A stretch of DNA of 64,000 nucleotides from CANHEE01 sp049316985 (GCA_049316985.1 JBMOJB010000003.1:1-64000), one strand, 5' to 3'; positions 25,967 through 35,580 are shown, counted from the stretch's first letter. Numbers and translations: made by a program. The notes: generated by a model from the letters alone, not told the origin.

Positions 25967-27901
25967 ATGAAATATTTGATTTTTACTTTCATAGGTTTGA
26001 GTTCATTTTTTTTGAATTCTTCATTCGCAAATAGCATTTCTGATGCTAGGACTTTTGATCTGAATTCAGGATTTTCTGACTATGATTTGCTTCATTATCA
26101 TTTCAGATTGAATGTTGAAACCAATAGTCGCGCATTGCATGGTTCAGTAGTGATCAGTGCGAGAAGTATATCTGATGCGCTTGATGCTTTTGAGTTTCAA
26201 CTGCACGACAATTACGCAATTGATTCTGTAGTTTATAATGATCAACACTTAGTTGTTCAGAAGATCGGTGCGCATAGAAAGCAGGCTATATTACCGGTTC
26301 CGCTCTCTGCGAATAAAATGTTCAGTCTAACAATATACTATAGAGGAAATGCCCCGCTGAGTACCAATAATTGGGGTAATGGAATCGTGCAAAAAAGGGA
26401 AACGAAATACAATACTGATGTTTTCTACACTTTGAGTGTTCCATATCACGCTTATGAATGGTTTCCATGTAAGCAGGTTTTGACCGATCTAATCGATTCT
26501 GTAAAGATGACAATCATAACACAAATAGGAAATAGTGTAATTTCAAATGGTTCGCCGGTTTCTGATGTGGATTTGCTAAATGGCAAACATGCGGTCACCT
26601 GGAAAAGCAACTATCCCACTAATTATTATTTAATTTCGTTTAATGTTGGCAAATATGTTCCTTATCATTTTGATGTCGCACTGCCCGGTAAGTCAGATGG
26701 TAGCATGCCGGTGATGAATTTTTTATATAACCAGACGTCCATTATTAAACAAAAGCCAATTCTAGATCAAGTGGGAAGCTTTTTAGGTAATTATTCTAAT
26801 CTGTTTGGACTTTACCCTTTTCACAAAGAGAAATTTGGAACCGTCATTGTACCCTTGAGTGGTGGTATGGAACACCAAACCATTGTAAATCTGGCTACCG
26901 ATTATGATAAGTACTTAGTAGCTCACGAGATGGCACATCAGTGGTGGGGCGATAATATAAATTTGAAGTCATATCACGATGTGTGGTTGAGCGAAGGATG
27001 GGCTACATATAGTGAGTACTTGACTGCAGAGAGCTTGTTTCCCGCAGAAGCGAAAAATATAATGGATACCGACCACAATAATGCGTTAAGACAAGCTTCA
27101 GGCAGAACTTATATAGCAGATACCACTAACTTTAACACGATATATAATTACGACAATGTATACATGAAAGGAGCAGTAATCGCTCATACTTTACGTGCTG
27201 AAATAGCCAACGATTCTCTTTTTTTTAGTTCTTTAGCCAATTTTCAAAAAAAATATAGCCATAAAAGTGCTGACGTCGCCGATTTCAAGGCAACTATCGA
27301 AAAAGAAACAGGAAAAGACCTTTCTCTGTTTTTTGATCAGTGGTATTATGGTTTTGGTTATCCGAAGTTTGCAATCACATGGGCGAACAAGGATCAAAAA
27401 CTATTCATTAAATCAGTGCAAACCACTTCCAGTGCTAACACGCCCTTATTTAAAACTAATATTGAATTCTCCATTAAAAGGGTGAATTTTCCCGATACAA
27501 TCATTGTCTTGTATCAGGATAGAAATGATCAAACCTTTTTCATCAACGGCTTTTCGGGGGTAACCGGCATTGTGCTTGATCCTAGGAATGTAATATTAAA
27601 TAGGTTGACCTCAATGAAACAAGATCAGAATTTGGTGGCTAACGACGATTCTTCAATTGAAAAACACCTCATTGAAATATTTCCTAATCCTGTTCACGAC
27701 GTTTTAAATATCCGTACAAAGTTGAAAGGAAAATGGAGGGTTGAGATTTACGCTGAAAATGGAAGGCAAATTTTTGAGCAAGAATGCCTTGAGCCTAATT
27801 TAACCATTTCACTCCATACTTTTTCATCAAAATCAGTAATCATAAAAGTAACTGACGAGAATGAAAAAATATGGAGTAAATTGATATCAATACTTCATTA
27901 A
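25967..27901 (+). CDS. Exported M1 family aminopeptidase with T9SS sorting domain
   Basis: A 644-residue zinc aminopeptidase. A signal peptide (residues 1-21) precedes the M1 N-terminal beta domain. The GGMEHQ exopeptidase motif is followed by the zinc site HEMAHQWWGDN: His320, Glu321, His324, with Glu343 18 residues later in SEGWATYSEY. The C-terminal 85 residues (IEIFPNPVHDVLNI...) form a T9SS type A sorting domain. This M1 form lacks the long helical C-terminal domain of PepN and is a surface or secreted version. It would remove N-terminal residues from peptides, fitting the SusCD-like importer upstream, although the terminator between them shows separate transcription. Its stop overlaps the convergent M36 gene by the 4-bp palindrome ttaa. 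Confidence 0.92.
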   Translation: MKYLIFTFIGLSSFFLNSSFANSISDARTFDLNSGFSDYDLLHYHFRLNVETNSRALHGSVVISARSISDALDAFEFQLHDNYAIDSVVYNDQHLVVQKIGAHRKQAILPVPLSANKMFSLTIYYRGNAPLSTNNWGNGIVQKRETKYNTDVFYTLSVPYHAYEWFPCKQVLTDLIDSVKMTIITQIGNSVISNGSPVSDVDLLNGKHAVTWKSNYPTNYYLISFNVGKYVPYHFDVALPGKSDGSMPVMNFLYNQTSIIKQKPILDQVGSFLGNYSNLFGLYPFHKEKFGTVIVPLSGGMEHQTIVNLATDYDKYLVAHEMAHQWWGDNINLKSYHDVWLSEGWATYSEYLTAESLFPAEAKNIMDTDHNNALRQASGRTYIADTTNFNTIYNYDNVYMKGAVIAHTLRAEIANDSLFFSSLANFQKKYSHKSADVADFKATIEKETGKDLSLFFDQWYYGFGYPKFAITWANKDQKLFIKSVQTTSSANTPLFKTNIEFSIKRVNFPDTIIVLYQDRNDQTFFINGFSGVTGIVLDPRNVILNRLTSMKQDQNLVANDDSSIEKHLIEIFPNPVHDVLNIRTKLKGKWRVEIYAENGRQIFEQECLEPNLTISLHTFSSKSVIIKVTDENEKIWSKLISILH

Positions 27902-30900
27902 TCCAATTCCTGATATTTTCCATTGTTTGTTTCCCAAATGACTGAGTCAACGGAGTCAGCAGAAGCATCAAGCGTATAATCGGAATTCAACATATAGTCA
28001 TCAAAAAGACCATTCTGATTTTCCCAGGTAACTGAGTCAATGGAGTCAACGGAGCCATCGTAATCTGCATCTCCACCGTTCATTGTTGAAATGTTGGCGC
28101 TAATTGGATTTGTAGGATATAGACCATTCAGAGCAATTGAGTTATTGGTGAAATCCAAAAGAGATGTGGAATTGCTAAGCGCTATTTGACCCAAAGTTCG
28201 GAAACCAAGGTGATTTCTATGTCGGACTGCAATAAAGTAGTTTCCGGCTGGCGCATTTGTAAATGTTACGGGAGAAACTCCATCAATATCCACAATGTCA
28301 CCGTCTTGTTGTAAAAGTGCAGCACGGGTATAAGCGACGGAGGTAGATCCGGAAATGCCAGTTCTAAGTTCAAGGAATATCCAGTCTACTATCGCGTTAT
28401 TTCCTGTTTGTGAAAGGACAAAAGGGCTGACTGTAGCTGCCGGACCACTATTGACATGAACAAACGCACTGCTGTAAGGTGCATTCGAATATGGATCGGT
28501 TAAAGGAAAATTGAATAAATCCTTTAAATCGGCACTCATTAAACCTGTCAATGTGCTGTAATTATTCAAATAAACTTTTGCTTGTACTTTCGGATTGACA
28601 ATATTTGTAATCTCAACTACTGCATCATCTGTACTACCCGAACTGGTAGAAGCTGTATTTCTGATAGCGCTTTTGATGACTAAATTCACGTCATCGATGT
28701 ACCACCCGCAGTTACCTCCTGTACAATCTACGCCTGCGTCGGTAATCATCCTGAATCTTATCAAAACGGTACTGCCCATGTAAGCGGAGAGGTCTATTTG
28801 AGATTGAATCCAACCATTGCTATTGCCGCTAAAGAAGCCGGAATAGCCATTTAAGATGAAATCAGGTCCGAGATCGGTCCAGCTACTACCACTATTGGTT
28901 GAAATTTCAACAGTACCTCCGTCATATCCATCTTCGGTATTGTAGCGATGCCAGAAAGACAAAATACCTTTCCCGGTCAATGTGTAGGGAATTGAATTTC
29001 TCAAATTAAAATCTGTAACTACACTTGAGGTCGGAGCAAATTTTGAAGTTGCTCCGCTGTTTACAAACGAACTGCTGTTGCTGAAATTATTTGTACCGGT
29101 TGTCACCGCAGTCACCCAGTTTCCTGCTGGCGTGCTACCATCAAAATCATCATTAAGCGGGGTTGTTGGTGCAGCATAAGAATTACTGGCTATTTCAGCC
29201 TGGAAAGTATAAGTCTTTACCTCATTCGCCAAAAAACTCTGATTTGACCAGGTCACCGTATTTCCTGATAAAATTCCACCATTATTTGCAGAACCCTGCA
29301 CATACGTTATATTTAACGGCAATGGGTCTGAAATAGTAGAAGTTGTATTTGAACAGCCACAAGTTGCAGTCAAAGTGAAAGTTACAGTTCCTCCGGAAGG
29401 TGCTAAAAGAGGAGCCACATCCTTTTTGATTTCAACTCCGGCAGGCATTGAATAATCTTCTGTTACTGTTCGGTCACCCGAAGAAGCACCTGTACTGGCA
29501 TTGGCTCCTAGTCCTCTGCGTGCAAAAGCTTTCCAGATACTGCATTTGTATTTTCCATTGAAAAGCAATTGATCTGCCTGGAGTATAGCATTTCTTGCAT
29601 CGACAAAACTAGGTGAACATTTTTGTAGTCTCAATCCTTCATTGACCAGTTTTAAAGCAGCAATATTTCCCACAAAATTGGAAGTATTGTAGATATCAGC
29701 AACGATTTGATTGTCCTGAAAAATTATTTCCCAAGTCATATCCCAAAGCATAGTACACCAGATAGATCCAATGCCATGTGGCTGACTAAATGTGGAGGTA
29801 TTTCCAACTCCTGCATAGGTTACATTATTATTAATACCGGTTTTGTTGTACGAATAAGGGAAAGGCCTGATTCCTCCTCCTGTAGTTGGCTGTGCAATAG
29901 CATAAGTGCCAATTCCCCTTGCTACGTTTGCACTTGCAAGAGTAGGCGTCTGGTTGGTCCAGTTCGTTGTCAGCATTAGACCAAGATAGTCTGCCCATCC
30001 TTCGCCGCCCTGCTCGGCATTTCCCAGGCACCCTGAATTAGCTGGACCACCGGTTAATCTTATACTCCAACCATGACCAAATTCATGAGAAATGATGCCA
30101 TTATCAAAATCTCCATCGGGTTGGTATCCTCCGGCTGGATTTAAAGTGACATTAACCGTTTGCGCAGCGTTCAGCTGTGCTTTTATTGTGTTGCCATTTG
30201 CCAGTGAGATCATAAAAGCGGGAATTGTAATCGTATTGTCGGTTCCTCCCATGGCGATGGGAGTTGTCGAGACATTATTAACCACAAGTACTGCTATGGC
30301 ACCGGCATTTTGTGCATTTTTAACCTTAGCAACAAATGATGTAGTATTACAAGTGGTTGTGGATCCACCTCTGTCGATTACTGCAATTTTACCGACAATT
30401 GCAGCGGCATTGTCAAATGGTACACAGCCTAAAGCTGTTGTTGCCGCACCGGCATCATCTACAATTATCAGATTGCCGGTAAGACTACTTGTTAATTTAT
30501 TATTTGTACTGAATGCAGATTCGTAGGTTGTATAAGTGCCGGCGATTGAGGCCGGTGAATTTACGGTCATATTACTAGAACTGGAACCGGTCCAAAGGTA
30601 CATTTGCATTCTACCGTTGCCACCATCTACCGGTGTCGAAAAATTGGCGTTATTGGTTCCACCACCATCCTGAGCATCTGCAAATACATAATCGTTTCCT
30701 AGACCTCCTCTGTTCATATTATTGGCCTGGAAATTTCCGCTTGGTTCGTCAAAGCCAAATTTGTAAAGCACGTCATGTATTACGTTGTTCCAATAGAAAA
30801 GATTGGTAATTGCAGCAAGTCGATTTCCGACCGCCGTATTCGGTCCAAAAGTGTAGGGATAATCAAATTCCAAAGTTGCGGAACTAGGCATAGTTCCAGG

Positions 30901-31863
30901 TGTATTGTTGTTATTGTCGACATCGTCCTGCGCTAAAACATTATTTCCCCGTGTTGTAGTGTAAGCCGTCGTACCGTCATGGTGCCAACCGTTGGTAGTC
31001 CCAGGGCCGGTTGCTGGAGGCAAGAAAGTTGTATATGGTGAGGTGACAATCGTTCGCGGACCGAAAGTAGGAGCTTCTAATGGCAAATTGAATACATTAT
31101 AGCTTTCTGCAGCGAAAGATAAAGAATTATTTTCTTTTTCAGCAGTTTGATGATGATGATGATGATGATGATGAGATCCAGGTTGGCTATCGAATTCGCA
31201 ATGTGCGACCCAATTGTTTTTTTCTATGAATTCTCCTGTATTGGCATCAAAGCGAAGATTCCACCAATCTGAAGTTTCGGGTGTTTCAATGTTTACATTC
31301 CAAACTAATCTGACACTTTCACCATCTTCAGTAGGAAGCCAGTAGAGTTTGACTTTTATTTTTTCCTTACTTAATTCGCTGTCGTTGTAAACTGCTTCTT
31401 CTATCTGCCCATTTTTAAGCAGGGTAGTGCTAATTAATTCTGTTTTAGTTAAATTTATTTCCAAATAGTTGGCTGCCAGTTTGAGCGCTCCTTCAGGGTT
31501 TATGGAGGCAATACCTTCGGGGTTCAGTTTGTCAATCTTTTGAAAAAATTGATTTTCAATATGTACAATAGACTTGTTTTTGACAACAATATTTAAAAGT
31601 GCATTGTACACTTCGATACCCTTGAAGCGTTGATTGAAATAAGTGTGTATCCAACCGGTGCTGGGCGATCGATAAGAACTACTGAGCGTCATTTCATCCA
31701 AGTCACGTGCACTCAGGTGTGGGACATTTTCAAATGTCCTTGCCGGTAATGACTTTAATTGCATTTTTAAAGTATCTGTTGCATTTTGAGAAATTGCAAT
31801 GTTCGACAACAGAAGCAAAGCAGTAGAGAATAAAACTGCATTTAATTGGGTGCACATCTTCAT
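27898..31863 (-). CDS. Secreted M36 (fungalysin-type) metallopeptidase, multidomain, with His tract and dockerin-like C terminus
   Basis: A 1321-residue exported protease. A signal peptide (about residues 1-25) is followed by an FTP/PepSY-type propeptide (about 40-215) and then a run of eight histidines (231-238) just before the catalytic unit. The M36 zinc site is His593-Glu594-x2-His597 (HEFGHGW) with Glu621 in GEGWADY. A PA-like domain is inserted before it (about 470-570; IAVIDRGG...NAGAIAVLVVNN). After the protease come a DUF11-like beta domain (about 811-890) and a MAM/jelly-roll-like domain (about 904-1075; SFWHRYNTEDGYDGGTVEIS). The final 60 residues carry two Asp-rich loops (DYDGSVDSIDSV and YTLDASADSVDSV) 30 residues apart, resembling dockerin/EF-hand repeats. 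No canonical T9SS tail is visible, so the export route is inferred from the family. Confidence 0.9.
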   Translation of the reverse strand: MKMCTQLNAVLFSTALLLLSNIAISQNATDTLKMQLKSLPARTFENVPHLSARDLDEMTLSSSYRSPSTGWIHTYFNQRFKGIEVYNALLNIVVKNKSIVHIENQFFQKIDKLNPEGIASINPEGALKLAANYLEINLTKTELISTTLLKNGQIEEAVYNDSELSKEKIKVKLYWLPTEDGESVRLVWNVNIETPETSDWWNLRFDANTGEFIEKNNWVAHCEFDSQPGSHHHHHHHHQTAEKENNSLSFAAESYNVFNLPLEAPTFGPRTIVTSPYTTFLPPATGPGTTNGWHHDGTTAYTTTRGNNVLAQDDVDNNNNTPGTMPSSATLEFDYPYTFGPNTAVGNRLAAITNLFYWNNVIHDVLYKFGFDEPSGNFQANNMNRGGLGNDYVFADAQDGGGTNNANFSTPVDGGNGRMQMYLWTGSSSSNMTVNSPASIAGTYTTYESAFSTNNKLTSSLTGNLIIVDDAGAATTALGCVPFDNAAAIVGKIAVIDRGGSTTTCNTTSFVAKVKNAQNAGAIAVLVVNNVSTTPIAMGGTDNTITIPAFMISLANGNTIKAQLNAAQTVNVTLNPAGGYQPDGDFDNGIISHEFGHGWSIRLTGGPANSGCLGNAEQGGEGWADYLGLMLTTNWTNQTPTLASANVARGIGTYAIAQPTTGGGIRPFPYSYNKTGINNNVTYAGVGNTSTFSQPHGIGSIWCTMLWDMTWEIIFQDNQIVADIYNTSNFVGNIAALKLVNEGLRLQKCSPSFVDARNAILQADQLLFNGKYKCSIWKAFARRGLGANASTGASSGDRTVTEDYSMPAGVEIKKDVAPLLAPSGGTVTFTLTATCGCSNTTSTISDPLPLNITYVQGSANNGGILSGNTVTWSNQSFLANEVKTYTFQAEIASNSYAAPTTPLNDDFDGSTPAGNWVTAVTTGTNNFSNSSSFVNSGATSKFAPTSSVVTDFNLRNSIPYTLTGKGILSFWHRYNTEDGYDGGTVEISTNSGSSWTDLGPDFILNGYSGFFSGNSNGWIQSQIDLSAYMGSTVLIRFRMITDAGVDCTGGNCGWYIDDVNLVIKSAIRNTASTSSGSTDDAVVEITNIVNPKVQAKVYLNNYSTLTGLMSADLKDLFNFPLTDPYSNAPYSSAFVHVNSGPAATVSPFVLSQTGNNAIVDWIFLELRTGISGSTSVAYTRAALLQQDGDIVDIDGVSPVTFTNAPAGNYFIAVRHRNHLGFRTLGQIALSNSTSLLDFTNNSIALNGLYPTNPISANISTMNGGDADYDGSVDSIDSVTWENQNGLFDDYMLNSDYTLDASADSVDSVIWETNNGKYQELD
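27931..28053 (-). repeat. 90-bp internal duplication encoding Asp-rich dockerin-like repeats
   Basis: Segments starting at 27931 and 28021 are near-identical over about 33 bp (ttccc..., actgagtcaa.ggagtca) and encode the two VDS-(I/V)-DSV-(T/I)WE motifs at the C terminus of the M36 peptidase. The period is 90 bp, or 30 residues. Confidence 0.75.
31150..31173 (-). repeat. (CAT)8 microsatellite encoding eight histidines
   Basis: Eight consecutive atg triplets on the plus strand read as CAT codons on the minus strand, giving His231-238 of the M36 peptidase. A pure trinucleotide run can change copy number without a frameshift. Confidence 0.95.
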
Positions 31864-31965
31864 TAGAAAAATTATTTATGGGTATATCTGCGGTAAATTT
31901 ACAAAAAAAATGAATTGCTAATGTCAATATTTCCTCATTTTATCTTTAATTTATCAAAAGTTACT

Positions 31966-31973
31966 TACTTTTG
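31966..31973 (+). promoter_or_regulatory. Putative -7 box of feoAB
   Basis: TACTTTTG fits TAnnTTTG and lies 32 bp before the feoA ATG, giving a leader of about 25 nt. The -33 region has only a T-rich stretch (31945-31947). No Fur box was recognised with confidence. Confidence 0.45.
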
Positions 31974-32004
31974 CATTATCTGTAATAATTCTAAATAAGA
32001 TTTT

Positions 32005-32223
32005 ATGTCACTAGCTATTCAACTTGTTCCGGGTGAACATGCAATGATTGTTCGATACAGTGATGAAAAAGTGGCCGGTAAACTTATAAGCATGGGCATG
32101 ATGCCTGGGAGCCAATTGATGATGATCCGCAAAGCTCCTTTTGGAGGAGGATATTATGTGAGAATTGACGGTATAAATGTTGCATTAAGAGAAAACGAAA
32201 TGAAAAGTATAGTTGTCGGATAG
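32005..32223 (+). CDS. feoA: Ferrous iron transport protein A
   Basis: A 72-residue SH3-like cytoplasmic protein that supports FeoB in Fe(II) uptake. The typical features are G-E-x-A near the start, KLISMGMMPGSQLMMIRKAPFGGGYYVRIDG, and a final LRENEMKSIVV, matching FeoA. Its TAG stop overlaps the GTG start of feoB by one base, so the two are translationally coupled. Confidence 0.93.
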   Translation: MSLAIQLVPGEHAMIVRYSDEKVAGKLISMGMMPGSQLMMIRKAPFGGGYYVRIDGINVALRENEMKSIVVG

Positions 32224-34340
32224 TGGAAAAGAAATATAGAATCGCACTCATCGGCAATCCAAATGCCGGCAAATCATCAATTTTCAATCAATTGACAGGT
32301 TTGCGCCAGAAAGTGGCCAATTTTCCGGGGGTTACAGTTGATAAAAAAATTGGTAAGTTAATATTGGGTCAGGGAAAAGAATTTGACTTGATTGATTTTC
32401 CGGGAACTTACAGTTTATATCCAACTACCAGCGATGAAAAAGTAGTTGCAGCCATTTTGTCTAATTGTGGGGATGAAGATTTTCCCGATGCGATTATTTA
32501 CATAGCAGACGCAACCAATATTGAAAAGCACCTTTTACTGCTTACCCAACTGAAAGATTTGAATTTGCCTATTATTTTTGTTTTAAACATGATCGATCTT
32601 TCTCAAAAGCAGCAGATCTATTATGATTATCAAAAACTAAGCGATGATTTTTCTGTACCGGTTGTTCCCGTAAGTGGTAAATTTGGTTTAAATATCAATC
32701 TATTAAAGGACGAAATTTCAAAGTTAAATTTTTCTAAACAATCAGAGGCAAAGAAACCTTTTTATACGCTTAGCAATACAGAATTGGCGCTTACCAGGGT
32801 AGTAACTGCTGCTGTTTCCGTCCAGTCAACATACCAGGCTTTGTTGATTGCGCATCATTATCAATGGCTTCCTTTTTTGAATAATTCGCAAAAGAAATCC
32901 ATCGAACAGGCAGTTCAAAGTGAGAATTTTCGGAGTATCGTCAATCAGATAGAAGAGACCATGAAACGCTATGACAAGTTTCAGGTGATGCTAAAGAAGG
33001 CTTTTATCCGTCCGATAGCTGATTCTCATCCCTTGACCGAGCGGATTGATGCCATTTTGACCCATCGTTTTTTGGGCCCGGTAATTTTCTTTTTGACGAT
33101 GTTTCTGGTCTTTCAATCAATTTTTACTTTTGCCCAATATCCTATGGACTGGATAGATCAAGGGGTAGGATTTCTCAGCGATTTAATTAAAACCAATTTG
33201 CCGGATGGATGGTTTTCCAGCTTACTGGCAGATGGTTTGCTGGCTGGTCTGGGTGGAATTGTCGTTTTCGTGCCTCAGATAGGTATTCTTTTCTTTTTGC
33301 TTACTTTGCTGGAAGAAACCGGTTATATGGCGAGAGTTGTGTATATGTTTGATCATTTGATGCAAAAATTTGGTTTGAATGGTAGAAGTCTAATTGCAAT
33401 GGTTTCAGGTGGTGCATGTGCCATTCCTGCAATTATGTCGACCCGAACCATCGAAAACCGAAAAGAAAGATTAATAACGATATTAGTTACACCGTTGATT
33501 AGTTGTTCTGCAAGAATTCCGGTATTTGCGGTGTTGGTTGCATTTGTAGTTCCAACAGATTTGTATTGGCTGGGATTCAAAGCCCAGGGTTGGATTTTTA
33601 CCGGACTTTATTTATTGGGGATAGTATCCTCGCTTTTACTTGCGATATTATTGAAGTTATTCATAAGAACCAAAGAGACTTCTTCTTTGATGATGGAATT
33701 GCCTGACTACCGATTGCCGATTTTGAGAAATTCCCTGCTGATGGTTCGGGAAAAGGTGATGACATTTGTAGTTGAAGCCGGTAAAGTAATCCTGGCGATT
33801 TCTTTGGTTTTATGGCTTTTGTCGAGTTTCGGTCCCACAGGTTCCATGCAAAATGCAGAATTAAGTGCGATTTCCAAAGCTCAATTGATGCAAATGGATA
33901 CTACTGAAACCAAGGATTTTATTGCTTCGCAAAAGATTGAAGCTTCATTTGCCGGGATCATGGGTAAATGGATTGAGCCGGCCATCAAGCCTTTGGGATT
34001 TGATTGGAAAATCGGAATTGCGTTGATTACATCTTTTGCAGCTCGGGAAGTATTTGTAGGTACGATGGCTACCATTTATAGTATTGGAAGTGCAGGAGAC
34101 AATCAAGATTCATTGCACCTAAAAATGCAAAAAGAATTATGGCCCGACGGTACACCCATTTATTCTGCTGCCACTGCTATTTCTTTGTTGGTTTTCTATG
34201 TTTTTGCCATGCAATGTATGAGCACGATGGCAGTCGTGCGAAGGGAGACTAAATCCTGGAAGTGGGCAATTTTTCAATTTGTGATCATGGGAATTATGGC
34301 CTATGTGGGTAGTTTAATTTGTTTTCAGCTATTGAAATAG
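32223..34340 (+). CDS. feoB: Ferrous iron transporter FeoB
   Basis: A 705-residue G-protein-coupled Fe(II) transporter of the inner membrane. The N-terminal G domain has G1 GNPNAGKSS (residues 11-19), G3 DFPGTYS and G4 NMID. A GDI-like helical part follows, then about eight membrane helices carrying the two gate motifs GGACAIPAIMSTRTI and SCSARIPVFAVL. The start codon is GTG, overlapping the feoA stop (TAGTG), and fits the family N terminus. No FeoC is seen. Confidence 0.96.
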   Translation: MEKKYRIALIGNPNAGKSSIFNQLTGLRQKVANFPGVTVDKKIGKLILGQGKEFDLIDFPGTYSLYPTTSDEKVVAAILSNCGDEDFPDAIIYIADATNIEKHLLLLTQLKDLNLPIIFVLNMIDLSQKQQIYYDYQKLSDDFSVPVVPVSGKFGLNINLLKDEISKLNFSKQSEAKKPFYTLSNTELALTRVVTAAVSVQSTYQALLIAHHYQWLPFLNNSQKKSIEQAVQSENFRSIVNQIEETMKRYDKFQVMLKKAFIRPIADSHPLTERIDAILTHRFLGPVIFFLTMFLVFQSIFTFAQYPMDWIDQGVGFLSDLIKTNLPDGWFSSLLADGLLAGLGGIVVFVPQIGILFFLLTLLEETGYMARVVYMFDHLMQKFGLNGRSLIAMVSGGACAIPAIMSTRTIENRKERLITILVTPLISCSARIPVFAVLVAFVVPTDLYWLGFKAQGWIFTGLYLLGIVSSLLLAILLKLFIRTKETSSLMMELPDYRLPILRNSLLMVREKVMTFVVEAGKVILAISLVLWLLSSFGPTGSMQNAELSAISKAQLMQMDTTETKDFIASQKIEASFAGIMGKWIEPAIKPLGFDWKIGIALITSFAAREVFVGTMATIYSIGSAGDNQDSLHLKMQKELWPDGTPIYSAATAISLLVFYVFAMQCMSTMAVVRRETKSWKWAIFQFVIMGIMAYVGSLICFQLLK

Positions 34341-34448
34341 CAGTTTGGTCTATTTTTTGAAAGCAAGCATTCGTGCCAGAAAACATTTTTTTTATCTTCG
34401 CCCAATAAAACACAAGTTTATTTTTAACTAACTTTTAACAAATAATTT

Positions 34449-35093
34449 ATGAAAAAAATCACAATGATTTTTGTTGTTGCCGTGTTTGGAATTTCATCGA
34501 TTCAAGCACAAAGTGAAAATTTTAAAAATGTCGTTTCATTAACAGCTGGTTACAGCTTATTTAATGTATTAGGTAAAGGTGCCAGTCAAGATGTAGCACA
34601 GGGAGCCACCTACAATGCTTCACCAACTTTGCAAGCAAGCTATGATTATGGATTTGGTAATGTGTTTAGTCTTGGAGGAGCAGTATCCTTTAATGAAGCA
34701 AAAACTCAAGCTACGAATTATGAATGGACTGATGCCGCGGGAAATTTGACTTACGGAGATTATGATGTTAAGGTTGCAAGAACTACTATTGGGTTAAGGG
34801 CGTTGTTTCACTATGGCAATAAAGGCAGATTGGATATGTATTCGGGTGTTCGCTTAGGTGTTGGTATCTGGAGCTTAAAATATTCTTCCACCAATCCATC
34901 GTTCGATCCTGATAATGAAATTAAGGGGCTTAGGGGAAGTGGTGCTCTTCCGCAATTCCAAATCATCCCTTTTGCATTGAGAGGATACATTACAGACAAC
35001 ATTGGTCTTGGATTTGAAACGGCCATTGGTAGTCCTTATATGGCAAGTCTTTCTTTGAATTATCGTTTTGGTGCAGGAGCTCCCAAGAAGTAA
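34449..35093 (+). CDS. Outer-membrane beta-barrel protein, uncharacterised
   Basis: A 214-residue protein with a signal peptide (residues 1-20, IQAQ cleavage). Alternating strands follow (VSLTAGYSLFNV, FSLGGAVSFNEA, TIGLRALFHYGN, MYSGVRLGVGIW, GLGFETAIG, MASLSLNYRFG), the pattern of an 8-strand barrel. The tail GAGAPKK extends past the last strand. The function is unknown. It is 108 bp after feoB and has its own weak -7-like box (TATCTTCG, 34393-34400) and a terminator, so it is probably not part of the iron operon. Confidence 0.8.
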   Translation: MKKITMIFVVAVFGISSIQAQSENFKNVVSLTAGYSLFNVLGKGASQDVAQGATYNASPTLQASYDYGFGNVFSLGGAVSFNEAKTQATNYEWTDAAGNLTYGDYDVKVARTTIGLRALFHYGNKGRLDMYSGVRLGVGIWSLKYSSTNPSFDPDNEIKGLRGSGALPQFQIIPFALRGYITDNIGLGFETAIGSPYMASLSLNYRFGAGAPKK

Positions 35094-35115
35094 TTTCTGA
35101 GAAACTTTAAATTAC

Positions 35116-35153
35116 AATCCCGTACAACTTTTAAAAATTGTACGGGATTTTTT
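35116..35153 (+). terminator. Rho-independent terminator after the barrel gene
   Basis: A 12-bp perfect stem (35116-35127 aatcccgtacaa with 35138-35149), a 10-nt loop and six T residues form the terminator. It touches the 3' end of the convergent GtrA-like gene (stop at 35152). Confidence 0.9.
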
Positions 35154-35535
35154 ATTGAAAAGTATATACATAATTGGCTCCAAAATTCCAAACCATTACT
35201 ATGAAGGTAGCCAGCAATTTGGAAAAGTAAAAATTGAAACCAAATTTTTTGTCGAATAAGTAAATGAAGTAATTGTTCAAACCCATTCCAATCAAACCGA
35301 TTGCAACGAATTTGATGTACTGCGAGCTGACATCACCGTTGCTTTGAAAAGTAAATATTCGGTTGAAAATGTAGTTTGTGCTGACTGCAATCATGAAACC
35401 ACAGCTGTTTGCAAAATATTTATTTAATTTTCCTTTTTCCTTTAGCAAATAGGTGACTCCAAAATCAACAGCAGTTCCGGATACTCCAACAATACCGAAT
35501 TTGAAAAATTTAAAAAACAGGTCGTAGTAATTCAT
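35152..35535 (-). CDS. GtrA-like family membrane protein
   Basis: A 127-residue inner-membrane protein with four predicted helices. It has the GtrA pattern: FKFGIVGVSGTAVDFGVTYLL, then ANSCGFMIAVSTNYIFNRIFTFQS, with a last helix ending in FGANYVYTFQ. GtrA-like proteins are linked to membrane steps of cell-surface polysaccharide modification, probably undecaprenyl-phosphate-sugar flipping. No glycosyltransferase partner is next to it here. A -7 box TATTTTTG lies on its strand at 35573-35580. Confidence 0.88.
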   Translation of the reverse strand: MNYYDLFFKFFKFGIVGVSGTAVDFGVTYLLKEKGKLNKYFANSCGFMIAVSTNYIFNRIFTFQSNGDVSSQYIKFVAIGLIGMGLNNYFIYLFDKKFGFNFYFSKLLATFIVMVWNFGANYVYTFQ

Positions 35536-35572
35536 ATTTAATGTAATATCTCCGGTTCATGGAAATCGGCCG

Positions 35573-35580
35573 CAAAAATA
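35573..35580 (-). promoter_or_regulatory. Putative -7 box of the GtrA-like gene
   Basis: The minus-strand TATTTTTG fits TAnnTTTG and is 37 bp upstream of the start codon. No TTG was seen at the expected distance. Confidence 0.35.

Noticed and set aside
29707..30526. Plus-strand frames antisense to the M36 peptidase
   Set aside because: The minus-strand frame contains the full protease motifs; these frames have no recognisable features.
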